Positions 24,284-34,825 of a stretch of 64,000 nucleotides of DNA are shown one piece after another. The notes under the pieces are model-generated. The model saw only the letters and a program-made list of their open reading frames with translations. It searched no databases and was not told the DNA's origin. How positions within the stretch are numbered: the stretch's first letter is position 1; each line of letters begins with the position of its first letter. The stretch spans positions 248,001-312,000 of the forward strand of contig JAFEMH010001293.1 in NCBI GenBank assembly GCA_022495995.1, written 5' to 3'. The position numbers and the translations under genes are program-made. Source of the DNA: Adenophora triphylla var. japonica (Eukaryota > Streptophyta > Magnoliopsida > Asterales > Campanulaceae).

Positions 24284-25446
24284 TGAAATGAAGTGGATAA
24301 TGTTTGTTCCAACATGAGAGTTGGAGGTTTAGGGATAAAGAATCTGTGGTTGTTTAATGTTGCTCTCTTGGGCAAGTGGCTTTGGAGATTCTTGGTAGAT
24401 AGGGATGCTCTTTGGAGGAAAGTGGTGGTCGGGATGTACGGGGAAGGTGAACACTTGTGGTTCCCTAATTTGGTGTCTCCATCCTATGGTGTTAGTGTGT
24501 GGATTGGGATTCGTAAAGGTTGGGATTTATTTCAACAAAAATATCCTTTTTGAAATAGGTAATGGCTCTCGAGTCAAATTCTAGAAGGATAAGTGGTGTG
24601 GCGATACAGAGTTGAGGAGAGCATTCCCAGATCTTTATAGTATTGCTTCTAATAAGGATGAGTTGGTTAGTTCTGTTGTGCATGTTCACGAAGGTACAAT
24701 CACTTGGAGTCCACTTTTGAAGAGACGTCTTCAATATTGGGAGTTAGATTCTCTTTCGACAATTTTTGATAATCTTTATTCACATAAGATTTTTATTTTT
24801 GTTGATAGAGGACAGAGTTATTTGGAAGGGGGTTAAAGATAATTGCTTCTCTGTTAAATCGTTCTACCATATTTTGACAAACAATAATAGGCCTATTATT
24901 CCTTGGAAAACAGTTAGGAAATCAAAGGCCCGATAAGAGTGGCCTTTTTTTGTTTGGGAGGCCACAAATGCAGCTATCCTCACAGGTCATAACCTGCGGA
25001 TTCGCCAGAAGATTTATGTTAATTGGTGCTTTATGTGTAGTAGGGATGGAGAAAGTGTAAATCATCTTTTGATGCATTACCCGGTTGCGAGGGAGCTTTG
25101 GGATTTCACTCTTAGTTTGTTCCAGCTATCATAGGTTATGCCTAACTCATTGAAGGAGCTCTTTCTCAGTTGGTCTCTCTATAAGCGTCGGAAACTGTCT
25201 ATGGGAGGAAAGGAACTGCAGGGCTTTTGAGAGCGACGAGTTATCTATTTCTAGATTGAAAGAATCCCTTCACCACATGCTATTTTGGTGTACGGTGCTG
25301 ACTCCTTATTATTCTTTTGTAGAGTTTTTGGATAGTTTTGTGGGTGGCTAGGCGTTTTAGTGCAGTATACTTCTAGTGTACAAAGGATGTGTCACCTGTT
25401 TTGACGCCTTTTGTTTATATATAACTCTTTACCTATCAAAAAAAAA
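24284..25446 (+). mobile_element. 5'-truncated LINE (L1-type) with poly(A) tail
   Basis: Consecutive frames encode the C-terminal part of a plant LINE ORF2: GLGIKNLWLFNVALLGKWLW (about 24325), then a zf-RVT region with WPFFVWEATNAAILTGHNLR and NWCFMCSRDGESVNHLLMHY (about 24943-25080). Stops and shifts make it a pseudogene. It ends in an A-run at about 25438-25446, which fixes its orientation. The reverse transcriptase proper is absent. The sequence right after the tail ends GGGATTGAGGGAGTA, resembling a Stowaway terminus. Confidence 0.85.
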
Positions 25447-25620
25447 TGCGACCCTTTTTTGGGATTGAGGGAGTATTTGCTAACACTGAGATCATGGTGC
25501 TTAACAAAGCAAATCATTTTCACATAACCTGTTGTGGAATTCTGCATACACGTTAATCAAACTGACATTAGTGAACCTCAAAAATTAGAAGTAATAAGAG
25601 CACCACAGTCACTGATATTA

Positions 25621-25896
25621 GGTCAAACTTTGTTTTCATCCATCGTACTTTCAAGTGTGTTTCACTTTTACCATTATACTTTTTTTTCTTTCAAAAATAC
25701 CATTGTAGTTTGGAAAATGTATCATTTTAACCCCAAAGTCGAGGATTGAGACACTGACTAGTCACGAATTTAGGGACGAATTTGGGGCTAAAATGGTATA
25801 TTTTCCAAAGTACAATGGTTTTTGTGAAAGAAAAATAATATAATGGTAAAAGTGAAACACGCTTAAAAGTACAATGGACGAAAACGAAGTTTGCCC
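25621..25896. mobile_element. MITE with long inverted arms (family copy 1)
   Basis: The left arm GGTCAAACTTTGTTTTCATC and the inverted right arm GGGCAAACTTCGTTTTCGTC extend about 110 bp each and include CCATTATA and CTTTCA. The two arms make up most of the element. A second copy lies at 46757-47034. Ends are preceded by TTA and followed by TTG, so a 3-bp TTA duplication is possible but not exact. Confidence 0.75.
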
Positions 25897-26569
25897 TTGA
25901 AATTATAAGTAATTGCCAAACAAAGCTCCATTTTACTGAATAATCTGATTGAATGAGGAATATGACTTGGCCTGCATCACCCTCAAGGACCTCTCTAATC
26001 CAGGCGATGAGCCCTGCTTCTATAAACCCTCAAACGAATCAAATCTGCTTCCTCTGCCCAAATGAAAACACACATTTTAAAAGTTATAATTCTTATACCG
26101 TACTTTTGCTTCCGACGATCTTAAAGATTGCACAATTATTTCTATTCTAGTTCACATTTGTAAGAAAGAAAGAAAAATTGAGAAACATATGCAGATTGAA
26201 TGTTAAATTTAAGAAATGATGCTGAAATTCATAAGAAGCTACATCAGAGTATGCATGAAGAAGGTAAATGCTAGTTTGGCTATCAGCTAGATAAGCTGGA
26301 CTTGAGCTAAAGATAAAAATGGTAACTATGATTACAATAAAGCTACACTAGCATCAAGAATGAATCAGCTTTTGAAGAATGTGAAGTTATTCTATATGTA
26401 CCATACAGGTTGATAGAGCTTATAAATGATGGTGGAAATGCATTTCCTTGATGACATCTTCAAATACGGTCAATGCCTTCCTTGCACTCGTGAAACTATG
26501 TTGATTAATGGTCAATGGTCTACTGATCTACTCAATATAACCTGATTAGCAATTGTGAATCAAAACAGT

Positions 26570-26780
26570 TGCGGAGCCAGGAAATTTTTGAGAGGGGGGC
26601 AAAAATATATTTGGTGCATTTTTTCTTTACACAAATGATTTTTTTTTTTTTTACACAAATGAGGCAAGTTTCATTAAATTGCACAAAAACCACTAAATTC
26701 TTAAAATATTTGCACTAGTAATTTTTGTTTACACAATGGGGCAATTGCCCCCTTTACCCACTATGTAACTCCGCAGTGAA
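26570..26780. mobile_element. Small TIR element with TTGCGGAG ends
   Basis: It begins TTGCGGAGCCAGG and ends TAACTCCGCAG, with an internal GGGGCAATTGCCCC palindrome near the right side. The partial copy at about 290-455 shares the right part. It is non-coding and carries a T-run in the middle. Confidence 0.6.
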
Positions 26781-26988
26781 TAAAATAAATCATACATTAG
26801 TCTGGGCATGGAGACGGTACTCACCAGTTCGATCGTTGAGATTCTCTTCACCTTGACCAAAAGCATAAATGGGATTCTACTGATCCAGATAAATCTGTTT
26901 CAATATGACATAGGATGCAGCTTCTTCTTTCCCTGATATGCAGCATGATCGTTCATTTGCTAATTCATTGGAATCAGTTAAATCCGAA

Positions 26989-28950
26989 TCACATGTAACA
27001 GAGACTGGGATCAACTATATCAGCAGCATCAATTTCATACCCAAAAAGCTTCATTTCATTAGATATCAGTTCCAAAGTATGGTATATTCTATCCGATTCC
27101 AAGTCTGATAAATCTCCCATGACGAACTCATATACCCCAGATTCCAACTCTATCCAACTAGAACCTCTATTCTTTTTCACTTGATTCTTTCTGATTATTT
27201 CTCTCAATCTGGCAACACAATGCCATAGTTTAGCACCAGCATAAATATTTGACAAAAGAATGTAATTACCCGAATTATTAGGCTCAATTTTGAACAACTC
27301 ACTAGCTGCGATTTCAGCCAGCTGGACATTGTGATGGACATTACAAGCTGCAAGCAAAGCGCCCCAAACAACTGAAGTGGGTACCATGGGCATTTGCATT
27401 ATTAAGCAGTGTGCGTCACTAAGGCATCCAGCACGACCAAGAAGGTCAACCATGCATGCGTAGTGCTTCGCTGTAGGTTGAATCCCGAATTCTTCAATCA
27501 TTTGTGTGAAATACCTCCTGCCTTCATTAACAAGACCCCTGTGGTTACAAGCAGTTAAAACTCCAACCAAAGTTACTGCATCAGGTCGTATATTTGCCCT
27601 TTGCATATCTTTGAACAATGAAATGGCTTCTTGGCTCAATCCGTGATTTGCTAAGGCTGCTATCATGGTACTATAGCAAAGCAAGTCTTTTTGAGAACTT
27701 TTTTCAAAAACTTGCAGAGCCTTCTCAATTCTTCCGCATTTCGCATACATATCAATCAAACTGGTGACCAGCCGTAAATTAGAGAAGAGTGTGGGCCCTG
27801 CATAGTCATTGATAATTGACTCAGCTGCATGTAGAATCCCTAGCTGCGAGCATGCAGAGATGACACCCAAAATAAAGGTTTCATCTGGCCTCAAACCTAG
27901 AGTCTTGAAGAATTCAAGCAATTCCAAAGCACTTCGTGGCTCCCTGTTTTTAGCATAACCCCCTATCATGGTGGACCAAGAAATCATATTCTTCTCAGGC
28001 ATTTGATCAAATAAAACCCTCGCATCATTTACATTTCCAGATTTCATGTACCCATCGATCATCATAGTCCAAGAAGCCACATTTCTTTTTGGCATTCTAT
28101 GAAAATAGTCTTTTGCAGATTCCAGTTTCCCGGCTTTGCAGCTTCCCAAGATCATCAAATTCCATGTTCCAGCATCAGGTGAAGGCATTTTCTCAAATAA
28201 TGCTACAGCAGAATCTAGATCTCCGATATCCACATACCCAGAAACCATGACGTTCCACACTGCTAAGTCTTTAACAGGCATTGCATCAAAAAGAACTTGA
28301 GCCTCCCCCATGTCACCAGCCTTAGCATACCCACATATAATACTAGTCCACGAAATCACATTCCTATCAATCATTAAATCAAACAACTCACGTGCCAGAT
28401 CAATTCTACCATTATTGCAATACCCAGACATCATAGAATTCCAAGAAACAACATCCTTGTCAGCCATCTCATCAAACACCAATCTAGCCAAACCAACTTC
28501 CCCCCACCTCATAAACAAATCAATCACAGCATTTTGCACCATCACGTCCAAATCAAGCCCACATTTTATTACAAACCCGTAAACCATCTCACCCTCTTTC
28601 AACCTGCCTTCCCCTCGTAAACTCTTAAACACAGCGGTAATGGTGAACCCCAATGGAGAAACAGACTCCCTAAGCATCCTACAAAACAAAGAAAAAGCAT
28701 TTCTAGGTTTTTCATTCTCAACGAACCCATGAATCAATGATGTCCAAAGAAACGCATTTGGTTGAGGAATACTTTCGAACAGCTTATGTGCACAATCAGT
28801 TGACCGGAAACGAGAATACAAACGTATGATTTTGTTGAGAATGATGTCAGACGAATTGATTGAACCATTTATGATGAGATGGGCGTGGATAGATTTGAGG
28901 GTTTTGAGGGTTTTGCAGATTTGGAGAAGATGGGACGGAGAGTGGTTCAT
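26989..28950 (-). CDS. PLS-class pentatricopeptide repeat protein, E subgroup
   Basis: An intronless 653-codon gene, ATG at 28950 and stop at 26989. PPR proteins bind organellar RNA sequence-specifically; the PLS/E group mainly serves C-to-U editing in chloroplasts or mitochondria. Repeats run from about residue 15 to 540, for example DVVSWNSMMSGYCNNGRIDL, NVISWTSIICGYAKAGDMGE and NMISWSTMIGGYAKN. They are followed by the E motif (VVWGALLAACNVHHNVQLAE...NYILLSNIYAGAKLW) and an E+ -like tail (SSWIELESGVYEFVMGD). The C terminus ends CYM with no DYW deaminase domain, so editing would need a partner in trans. No strong transit peptide can be called by eye; organellar location is inferred from the family. 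The frame is uninterrupted. The RNA target is unknown. Confidence 0.95.
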   Translation of the reverse strand: MNHSPSHLLQICKTLKTLKSIHAHLIINGSINSSDIILNKIIRLYSRFRSTDCAHKLFESIPQPNAFLWTSLIHGFVENEKPRNAFSLFCRMLRESVSPLGFTITAVFKSLRGEGRLKEGEMVYGFVIKCGLDLDVMVQNAVIDLFMRWGEVGLARLVFDEMADKDVVSWNSMMSGYCNNGRIDLARELFDLMIDRNVISWTSIICGYAKAGDMGEAQVLFDAMPVKDLAVWNVMVSGYVDIGDLDSAVALFEKMPSPDAGTWNLMILGSCKAGKLESAKDYFHRMPKRNVASWTMMIDGYMKSGNVNDARVLFDQMPEKNMISWSTMIGGYAKNREPRSALELLEFFKTLGLRPDETFILGVISACSQLGILHAAESIINDYAGPTLFSNLRLVTSLIDMYAKCGRIEKALQVFEKSSQKDLLCYSTMIAALANHGLSQEAISLFKDMQRANIRPDAVTLVGVLTACNHRGLVNEGRRYFTQMIEEFGIQPTAKHYACMVDLLGRAGCLSDAHCLIMQMPMVPTSVVWGALLAACNVHHNVQLAEIAASELFKIEPNNSGNYILLSNIYAGAKLWHCVARLREIIRKNQVKKNRGSSWIELESGVYEFVMGDLSDLESDRIYHTLELISNEMKLFGYEIDAADIVDPSLCYM

Positions 28951-29080
28951 TTAACTGCGCTAAGTAGGGAACTTGGAAATATAACGGTCTTATGCGGATT
29001 TGAGTTTTTGGCTCGTGATTACAAACGGAGGGCTTTCTTTTTCTGGTACATAATTCGAAATGGGTTCCCGGAATTTAATT

Positions 29081-29304
29081 TAGGGTTAATGACAATTTAG
29101 GGTACGAAGTATACGGGCGGTACCACATTGGGCATGAAGTCTTAAAACTGTTAATTTAGAGCCCAAAGTTATAATTTTGATCAATTTGAGGCTTTTTGAT
29201 GGAAAACGTTAAAAAAGGTTAACTAAACACGTGGGAGGCACATGAGATTCAGTGAGGATATTTTGGTCATTTCATAGACTTCAGACCCTAAATTAACAAT
29301 TCAC

Positions 29305-29305
<1 letters not shown>
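29081..29305. mobile_element. Inverted-repeat element, copy 1 of a two-copy family
   Basis: The left AGGGTTAATGACAATTTAGG and the right CCTAAATTAACAATTCACC are inverted. Inner blocks (ATAATTTTGATCAATTT, CACGTG, GATTCAGTGAGG) recur in opposite orientation at 34422-34640. It lies about 130 bp upstream of the PPR start codon. Confidence 0.6.

Positions 29306-29311
<6 letters not shown>

Positions 29312-29351
<40 letters not shown>
29312..29351. repeat. CT dinucleotide microsatellite
   Basis: About 20 CT units lie between the PPR gene and the fragment at 29591. Confidence 0.95.
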
Positions 29352-29353
<2 letters not shown>

Positions 29354-29590
29354 AATAACATTAACCCAAAGGAAAAAATCCTCTTTACCCACATATTTCA
29401 AATCATAACCCATTAAAACCCAGCCCAAATTTAAAAAGACAACCACCTTTTATATTCCAAATCAAAATCCCTTTAAACCCCAATATGATATATACCGGCT
29501 AAAATTATTGACGGCTCCGTTAACTATACCGTCTCTCTGACTTGTCAATTTTCAAATTCAGTTTCGTTCTCGTACTCGTATAAGCTCGAG

Positions 29591-29785
29591 ATGACGCCGG
29601 AGGAAGAGAGCTTGACGGTACGAGACATTGCAATGGTCGCCGACGCTGATTCTGAGGAAGCAATGTCTTTTTTATGTTGTCCCTTTAACGGTATTTCCTT
29701 GTTCCCAGGTTTTCATTCCCCCCCCCTTTTGCTTCTACAATGTTCAATTTGTTTGTCGGAATGGCGTTTTGTGTCTGATTTTTAA
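29591..29785 (+). pseudogene. Short fragment resembling the N terminus of a DUSP/UBP deubiquitinase
   Basis: A genuine ATG opens a 64-codon frame starting MTPEEESLTVRDIAMVADAD. This resembles the start of plant DUSP-domain ubiquitin-specific proteases of the UBP5 type (pattern EEER...IRDIAxAAEANSKEGDTFYLI). Similarity stops after about 25 residues. Reading one base off, the next bases give NVFFMLS, which fits the continuation and suggests a single-base deletion. No DUSP or catalytic domain follows in the window. The rest of the frame (LLLLQCSICLSEW) is unsupported. The match is short and made from memory of the family, so this is tentative; an unrelated first exon is possible. Confidence 0.35.
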
Positions 29786-30440
29786 GTTAGGGTTTTAGTG
29801 GGTAGTGTTAATGTTACCAGATTAGATGGGCGCAGGGGATAATATTGTTGTAGTACTTGTGTGTTTAATTAAATGTAGGAATTGAACATAGCTGATTCAT
29901 ATTAGAATACCTGTTTGAATTATGAAATTAAACTGTTTGTAAATCTTAAAAGTGGTAGCATTAAAGCAGGATCTAAGAAAGATGGTCAATTTACATGTTT
30001 CGAGTTTCGTCTGATGATAACTGTTCTATTTTTTGAATGTTCAACCTAGCCTATATGCTTTCTATTCCAAGAGAGACCCAACAAACAGACTGATTGTCTA
30101 CATCTCCTTAGAGAGACTAAGTAACAATTTTGCCGCTTTACTTGGAGTTTTGGTAATCCAGGAACCAAGATATTCCCCTCTGCATCCTGATTCGGAACTC
30201 TCAATTATCCATTTTATTAATAATTTCACATTGTTAACTGCATAAGATTGAGAAAAGAAAACTAGCAACCCCCAGCGACTACAAGAATCAAATTCATGAA
30301 TACATCATAAATCATGTGGAATGTTTTACTTGTAAAATAGCAATCAATTGAAATTTTTCTTCAAAATCTTGATTGTGTTGCTCTCTGCTCTCGATTATTT
30401 CATTTTTTTTATGATTTATCAACGTATTTTGTTATTGATG
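29786..30440. other. Intergenic DNA without recognisable genes
   Basis: AT-rich sequence between the 29591 fragment and the TA microsatellite. Only short random frames occur. Confidence 0.6.
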
Positions 30441-30443
30441 AAC

Positions 30444-30810
<367 letters not shown>

Positions 30811-30867
30811 CGTTAACCTGTCTCTGTTTAGTCTTTTGTTTATGTGTTATTCAATTTGGAAATAATT

Positions 30868-31546
30868 AGGTCTTATATCATAGGGTATAAGATGCTATAA
30901 GACCTACCAAGTAGACTTACACCCCGAATTAATTATTGATATTTTTTTTACGTAATATTTTCTTTTTATCTGATATTGTGATGGAGTCTGATGTGATTGT
31001 ACTGTTGTATAAGAGGAAGATGACATGTCGTCGATTGTGAAAAACAAGGATACCATGATAAAAGATGATGCAAGGAGCCATTGCAGAAAAGGAAAACACT
31101 CTCTATGTCGTACATTTTAGCTGGAAAACGGTCTTGTATGTTGGTTAGAGGAGAAGTTACAAAGAGAAAGATGACATGTTGTCGATGTGGAAAAGAAGGA
31201 TACCATAATAATCTAACTAGAACACCGGAACATGTCCTATACCAAGATTATATGTTGTTACTAGGTTCAATCAATTTAATTTCTATGAATCTATTGTTGG
31301 TACTGTTGTATAAGAACATCAAGTGATCTTATAGATATAAGATATGTTGTTGTTTATGATGTTGTAGATGACTTATAGCAGGTCTTATACCTTTTGCTAT
31401 AAGACCTCTTATTAGTGTTGTTGTTTATGTTGTTTTTGATGGTATAAGATCAGGTGTTATTATTCTTACAATTTGTGTATGACTAATAATAGGTTTTATA
31501 CCTGTTACTATAAGACCTTTTATTAGTGTTTTAACATTTTATTGTT
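30868..31546 (+). other. Decayed element region with zinc-knuckle-like frames and single hairpins
   Basis: A frame around 31160-31215 reads MTCCRCGKEGYHNN, the front of a CCHC zinc knuckle. A related stretch near 31019-31075 (TGACATGTCGTCGATTGTG) gives a similar block after one frame correction, so the knuckle appears duplicated. Such knuckles occur at the C terminus of Mutator-like transposases and in retroelement gag. Three isolated inverted repeats of the form GGTCTTATA...TATAAGACC (30870, 31384, 31492) resemble the units of the neighbouring minisatellite. Confidence 0.4.
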
Positions 31547-32330
31547 GGTCCTATACCAGTTGCTATAGGACCAATTAAAGGGCTTATATTTTTGTATATA
31601 ATGTTGCCAGGTCCTATACCAGTTGCTATAGGACCAATTAAAGGGCTTATAGCTTTGTATATGATATTGACAAGTCCTATACCAATTGCTATAAGACCAT
31701 TCAAAGGTCTTATTGCTCTGTATATGATGTTGCCATGTCCTATACCAGTTGCTATATGACCAATTAAAGGGCTTATAGCTTTGTATATGATATTGACAGG
31801 TCCTATACCAATTGCTATAGGACCATTCAAAGGTCTTATAGCTTTGTATATGATATTGACAGATCCTATAACAATTGTTATAAGACCAATTAAAGGGGTT
31901 ATAGCTTTGTATATGATGTTGTCAGGTCCTTTATCAGTTGATATAGGACCATTCAAAGTTCTTATTGCTTTGTATATGATGTTGGCAGGTCCTATACCAA
32001 TTACTATAGGACCAATTAAAGGGCTTATAGATGTTGGCAGGTCCTATACCCATTGCTATAGGAACAATTAAAGGACTTATAGCTTGTATATGATGTTGCC
32101 AGGTCCTATACCAATTGCCATAGGACCAATTAAAGGGCTTATAGCTTTGTATATGATGTTGCCAGGTCCTATACCAGTTGCTATAGGACCAACTAAGGGG
32201 CTTATAGCTTTGCATATGATGTTGTCAGGTCCTATACCAATTGCTATAGGATCAATTAAGTGGCTTATAGCTTTGTATATGATATTGACAGGTCCTATAT
32301 CAATTGCTATGGGACCATTTATACTATTTT
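31547..32330. repeat. Hairpin-forming minisatellite, 13 units of 63 bp
   Basis: GGTCCTATA or a variant starts units at 31547, 31610, 31673, 31736, 31799, 31862, 31925, 31988, 32040, 32102, 32165, 32228 and 32291. Spacing is 63 bp except one 52-bp and one 62-bp unit. Most units contain GGTCCTATA, 8 bp, TATAGGACC: a 9-bp stem with a short loop. The rest of the unit is ATTAAAGGGCTTATAGCTTT plus GTATATGATGTTGCCA. The 63-bp period keeps 21-codon frames open on both strands, which is a side effect of the repeat. Confidence 0.95.
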
Positions 32331-32664
32331 ATACTATAAATTCTCTAAAAGTAAATCAGATATTTTAGAATCGACTTGTCATAAACTGCAACAAAAACAA
32401 GCCTATATAGTAGTATTCCGCAAACAATTGAATCGCAACAAGGGTTTGGATTAGAGAAGCAAGTTGCAGAGAGAGAGGGAAATGGAGGGGAAGCCTATAT
32501 AGTAGTATTCCGTAAACAATTGAGTTTATTATAAATCGGAGCCTAGTGTCAACGAAAGAGAAAATATAACTTCAATTTGGTGGGTGGAGCTTGACGGCGG
32601 CGACAATGACGAGGTTGAAGAGCGCCACCATTGTTGTACTACCGACTCCACCTTTTCCTCAGCT

Positions 32665-33027
32665 ATGACTACTCGATTTCACATTTTACGAAACTTCGTC
32701 GGTTCGGGATTCAGGCGGTGTCGATTGCGGCCAGTTGCAGTAAAATGTAGTGAAAGTCAGAGAGGGAAAAGTCCATTACCGAATTTGAATTTGGTTAAGA
32801 GGGGATTAGTTTTGGTGGCTATAAGCTGTGGGGTTTTAGTATTTGGGTGCCCGGTGCCGGAGAGTGGTTGCTTTGGAGGGAGTACTGGAGGGAGTACTGA
32901 ATGGGCGATCGGAATAGTATTCGGAATAGTTCGTCATGGTGCCGGCTCCGGTCGCCTTCAGGTCCCCAACGTCGCCGGATTTTCCTTCCAATCAATTGTC
33001 GGCTCCTATGAGATTTTGATTTTTTGA
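32665..33027 (+). other. Weak candidate first exon or gene fragment
   Basis: An open frame from the ATG at 32665 starts MTTRFHILRNFVGSGFRRCR and continues with a basic, Ser-poor stretch and a hydrophobic segment (GLVLVAISCGVLVFGC). Locally higher GC content and the N-terminal make-up could fit an organelle-targeted or membrane protein. No family is recognised and no convincing following exon was found. It may equally be a captured or decayed gene piece. Confidence 0.25.
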
Positions 33028-33189
33028 TTTTGTGATTATGGGAGATTACGGCGAGTTTTTAGGAAACTAACAGACGCTCACTCCCCGTTAACTGTGGGTT
33101 TATTTGAGATTTTTATCTCAAATGGGTTTAAATGGGTTAATGATTTGGAAATCGGGTTTTTGGGTCCTTGGCTCTAACCCAAAAATAAT

Positions 33190-33620
33190 TAAAAACCACA
33201 TCCCCACCCCTGTAACCAACAGCTCTCATCCACCCCTTTTCTTCCTTCCCAGCAGCCAAACCCCACCTCCACCATCCTTATCTCCATCTTTTTCAATAGC
33301 GCCCCCCTTCCCCACCCACCATCTTCTTCAATAGCGCCGCCCCCATCCACACCGTCTCCTCCAACAACCCCATTCTCTTCGCTCATACCACCGTCATCCA
33401 CCCTTAAATCCCGCCCCTCCTCCCATCACCCTCCCCCCATTAATTCCGGCGAACACTGCCTTCCACACCGTCTCCTCCAACAACCCCATTTCTTCAATAG
33501 CGCCCCCCTTCCCCACCCATCATTTTCTTCAATAGCGTCGCCCCAATCCACACCATCTCCTCCAACAACTCCATACGTATAGCATCTCCACCTCCTCCTT
33601 TCCTCATTCATCTGTGAGAT
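33190..33620. repeat. C-rich direct duplication
   Basis: A segment with TCTTCAATAGCGCCCCCCTT, CCACCCA and CACACCGTCTCCTCCAACAA occurs twice (about 33288-33370 and 33460-33565), with partial extra copies between. No coding potential is visible. Confidence 0.7.
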
Positions 33621-33899
33621 CCGGCGAGTCCAACTCCAGATCTAGATCTGGCCTCCAAGCATCCATAACCACCATCGCCGTCTACCTATGCAGATCGAAG
33701 CTTTACCCTTTCCTCATTCCTCTTTTGTATTCATTAATTTTTTATAAATGCTAGCAACTTTCAGTCAATTGTTATAATTGTTGATTGGGTATGGTGAAAT
33801 GGCTGAAAGTTTGACCCTATGCTTGGTGGTTATGCTGCAGAAAATTACATTTGGTTGAATTGGAGCTTCATAATATTACATCATTCCTTGACATTAGAC

Positions 33900-34132
33900 A
33901 TTGTAAATATTTATTTTATTTAATCTATTTTTATTTATATATTTTATAAATTATCCAATCTAAAATAATTTATAATTTTTTTGAAGCAAAAAAATTAGTA
34001 ATTTAAATTATTAGAAAAAAAGATAATAGTTAATATCTTAAATTATTTTAAATCATATTAACTATTATCTTTATTTTTTTCAATATTTTAATTTACTAAT
34101 TATTTTTTGTAAAAAAAAATAAATATTTTATT
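33900..34132. repeat. AT-rich imperfect hairpin
   Basis: AAAGATAATAGTTAATAT near 34018 faces ATATTAACTATTATCTTT near 34047, and the pairing continues outward to about 33900 and 34130 with interruptions. It may be an old hairpin-type MITE; it abuts the Stowaway at 34138. Confidence 0.5.
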
Positions 34133-34137
34133 TATTA

Positions 34138-34414
34138 CTCCCTCCGTCCCACTCCATGGTTCACACTTTTTTTAAATCACGCAAATTAAGAAAAAAGGTA
34201 GGTGGAAAAAATGTTGTGAGTGTGAAAGTAAAATAGGAGAGAGAATGAGTGAAGAAAATAGTAAATTTGAAAAGTGTTGTGAGTATAATAGTGAAATAGG
34301 AGAGAGAATTAGTGGGTGAAATAGTAAAGATTTTTTGTCATTTTAGGAAAGGTGAAGCTTTTAACGGGACATCCATTTTGGCAAAAAATGAAGCTTGAAA
34401 TGGGACGGAGGGAG
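34138..34414. mobile_element. Stowaway MITE
   Basis: CTCCCTCCGTCCCACTCCAT at the left and TGGGACGGAGGGAG at the right, with TA on both sides. It is 277 bp and non-coding. Confidence 0.92.
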
Positions 34415-34421
34415 TATTTTA

Positions 34422-34645
34422 TAGGGCAACTGTCAATTTAGGGTCTGAAGTTTATGAAATGATCAAAATGCCCTCACTGAATCTCACGTGAATAGCATAT
34501 GGTCACTTAACGGATTTTTTTTACGAAAATCGTCAAAAAGCCCTAAATTGATCAAAATTATAAGTTCGGACCCTAAATAACTTCGGACCTTAATATGGTA
34601 CTGCCCCTATACTACATGCCCTAAATTGTTATTAACCCTTTAAAT
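34422..34645. mobile_element. Inverted-repeat element, copy 2 of the family at 29081
   Basis: It carries the same blocks as 29081-29305 in reverse orientation (CTCACTGAATCTCACGTG, TTGATCAAAATTATAAG) and ends in CCCTAAATTGTTATTAACCC. Confidence 0.6.
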
Positions 34646-34825
34646 TATTGTTCCACAGCATATGAACTTTTTCCCATTTCCTCCTGCTAGTTTTATTTAT
34701 TATTTTTTTCGATTTGATGATCACTAATTTATTTATTTGATCCTATAGTGTTCTGTCAACTAGACTTTTATATCTTTTGGGCACGTTATAGTCCGATTGT
34801 ATTCAGACTACATCAATCAATCAGG

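Larger units (their letters stand above)
25447..26988. other. Intergenic DNA rich in TIR-element copies
   Basis: No gene is visible. It contains two inverted-repeat elements (25621-25896 and about 26570-26780) and otherwise unremarkable AT-rich DNA downstream of the PPR stop codon. Confidence 0.6.

Noticed and set aside
31547..32330. CRISPR array
   Set aside because: Units repeat over their whole length with no variable spacers, and the context is a plant nuclear genome.
31531..32368. Repetitive frames on both strands as a repeat protein
   Set aside because: A 63-bp period is a multiple of three, so frames stay open automatically; frames are open on both strands and no start context or family fits.
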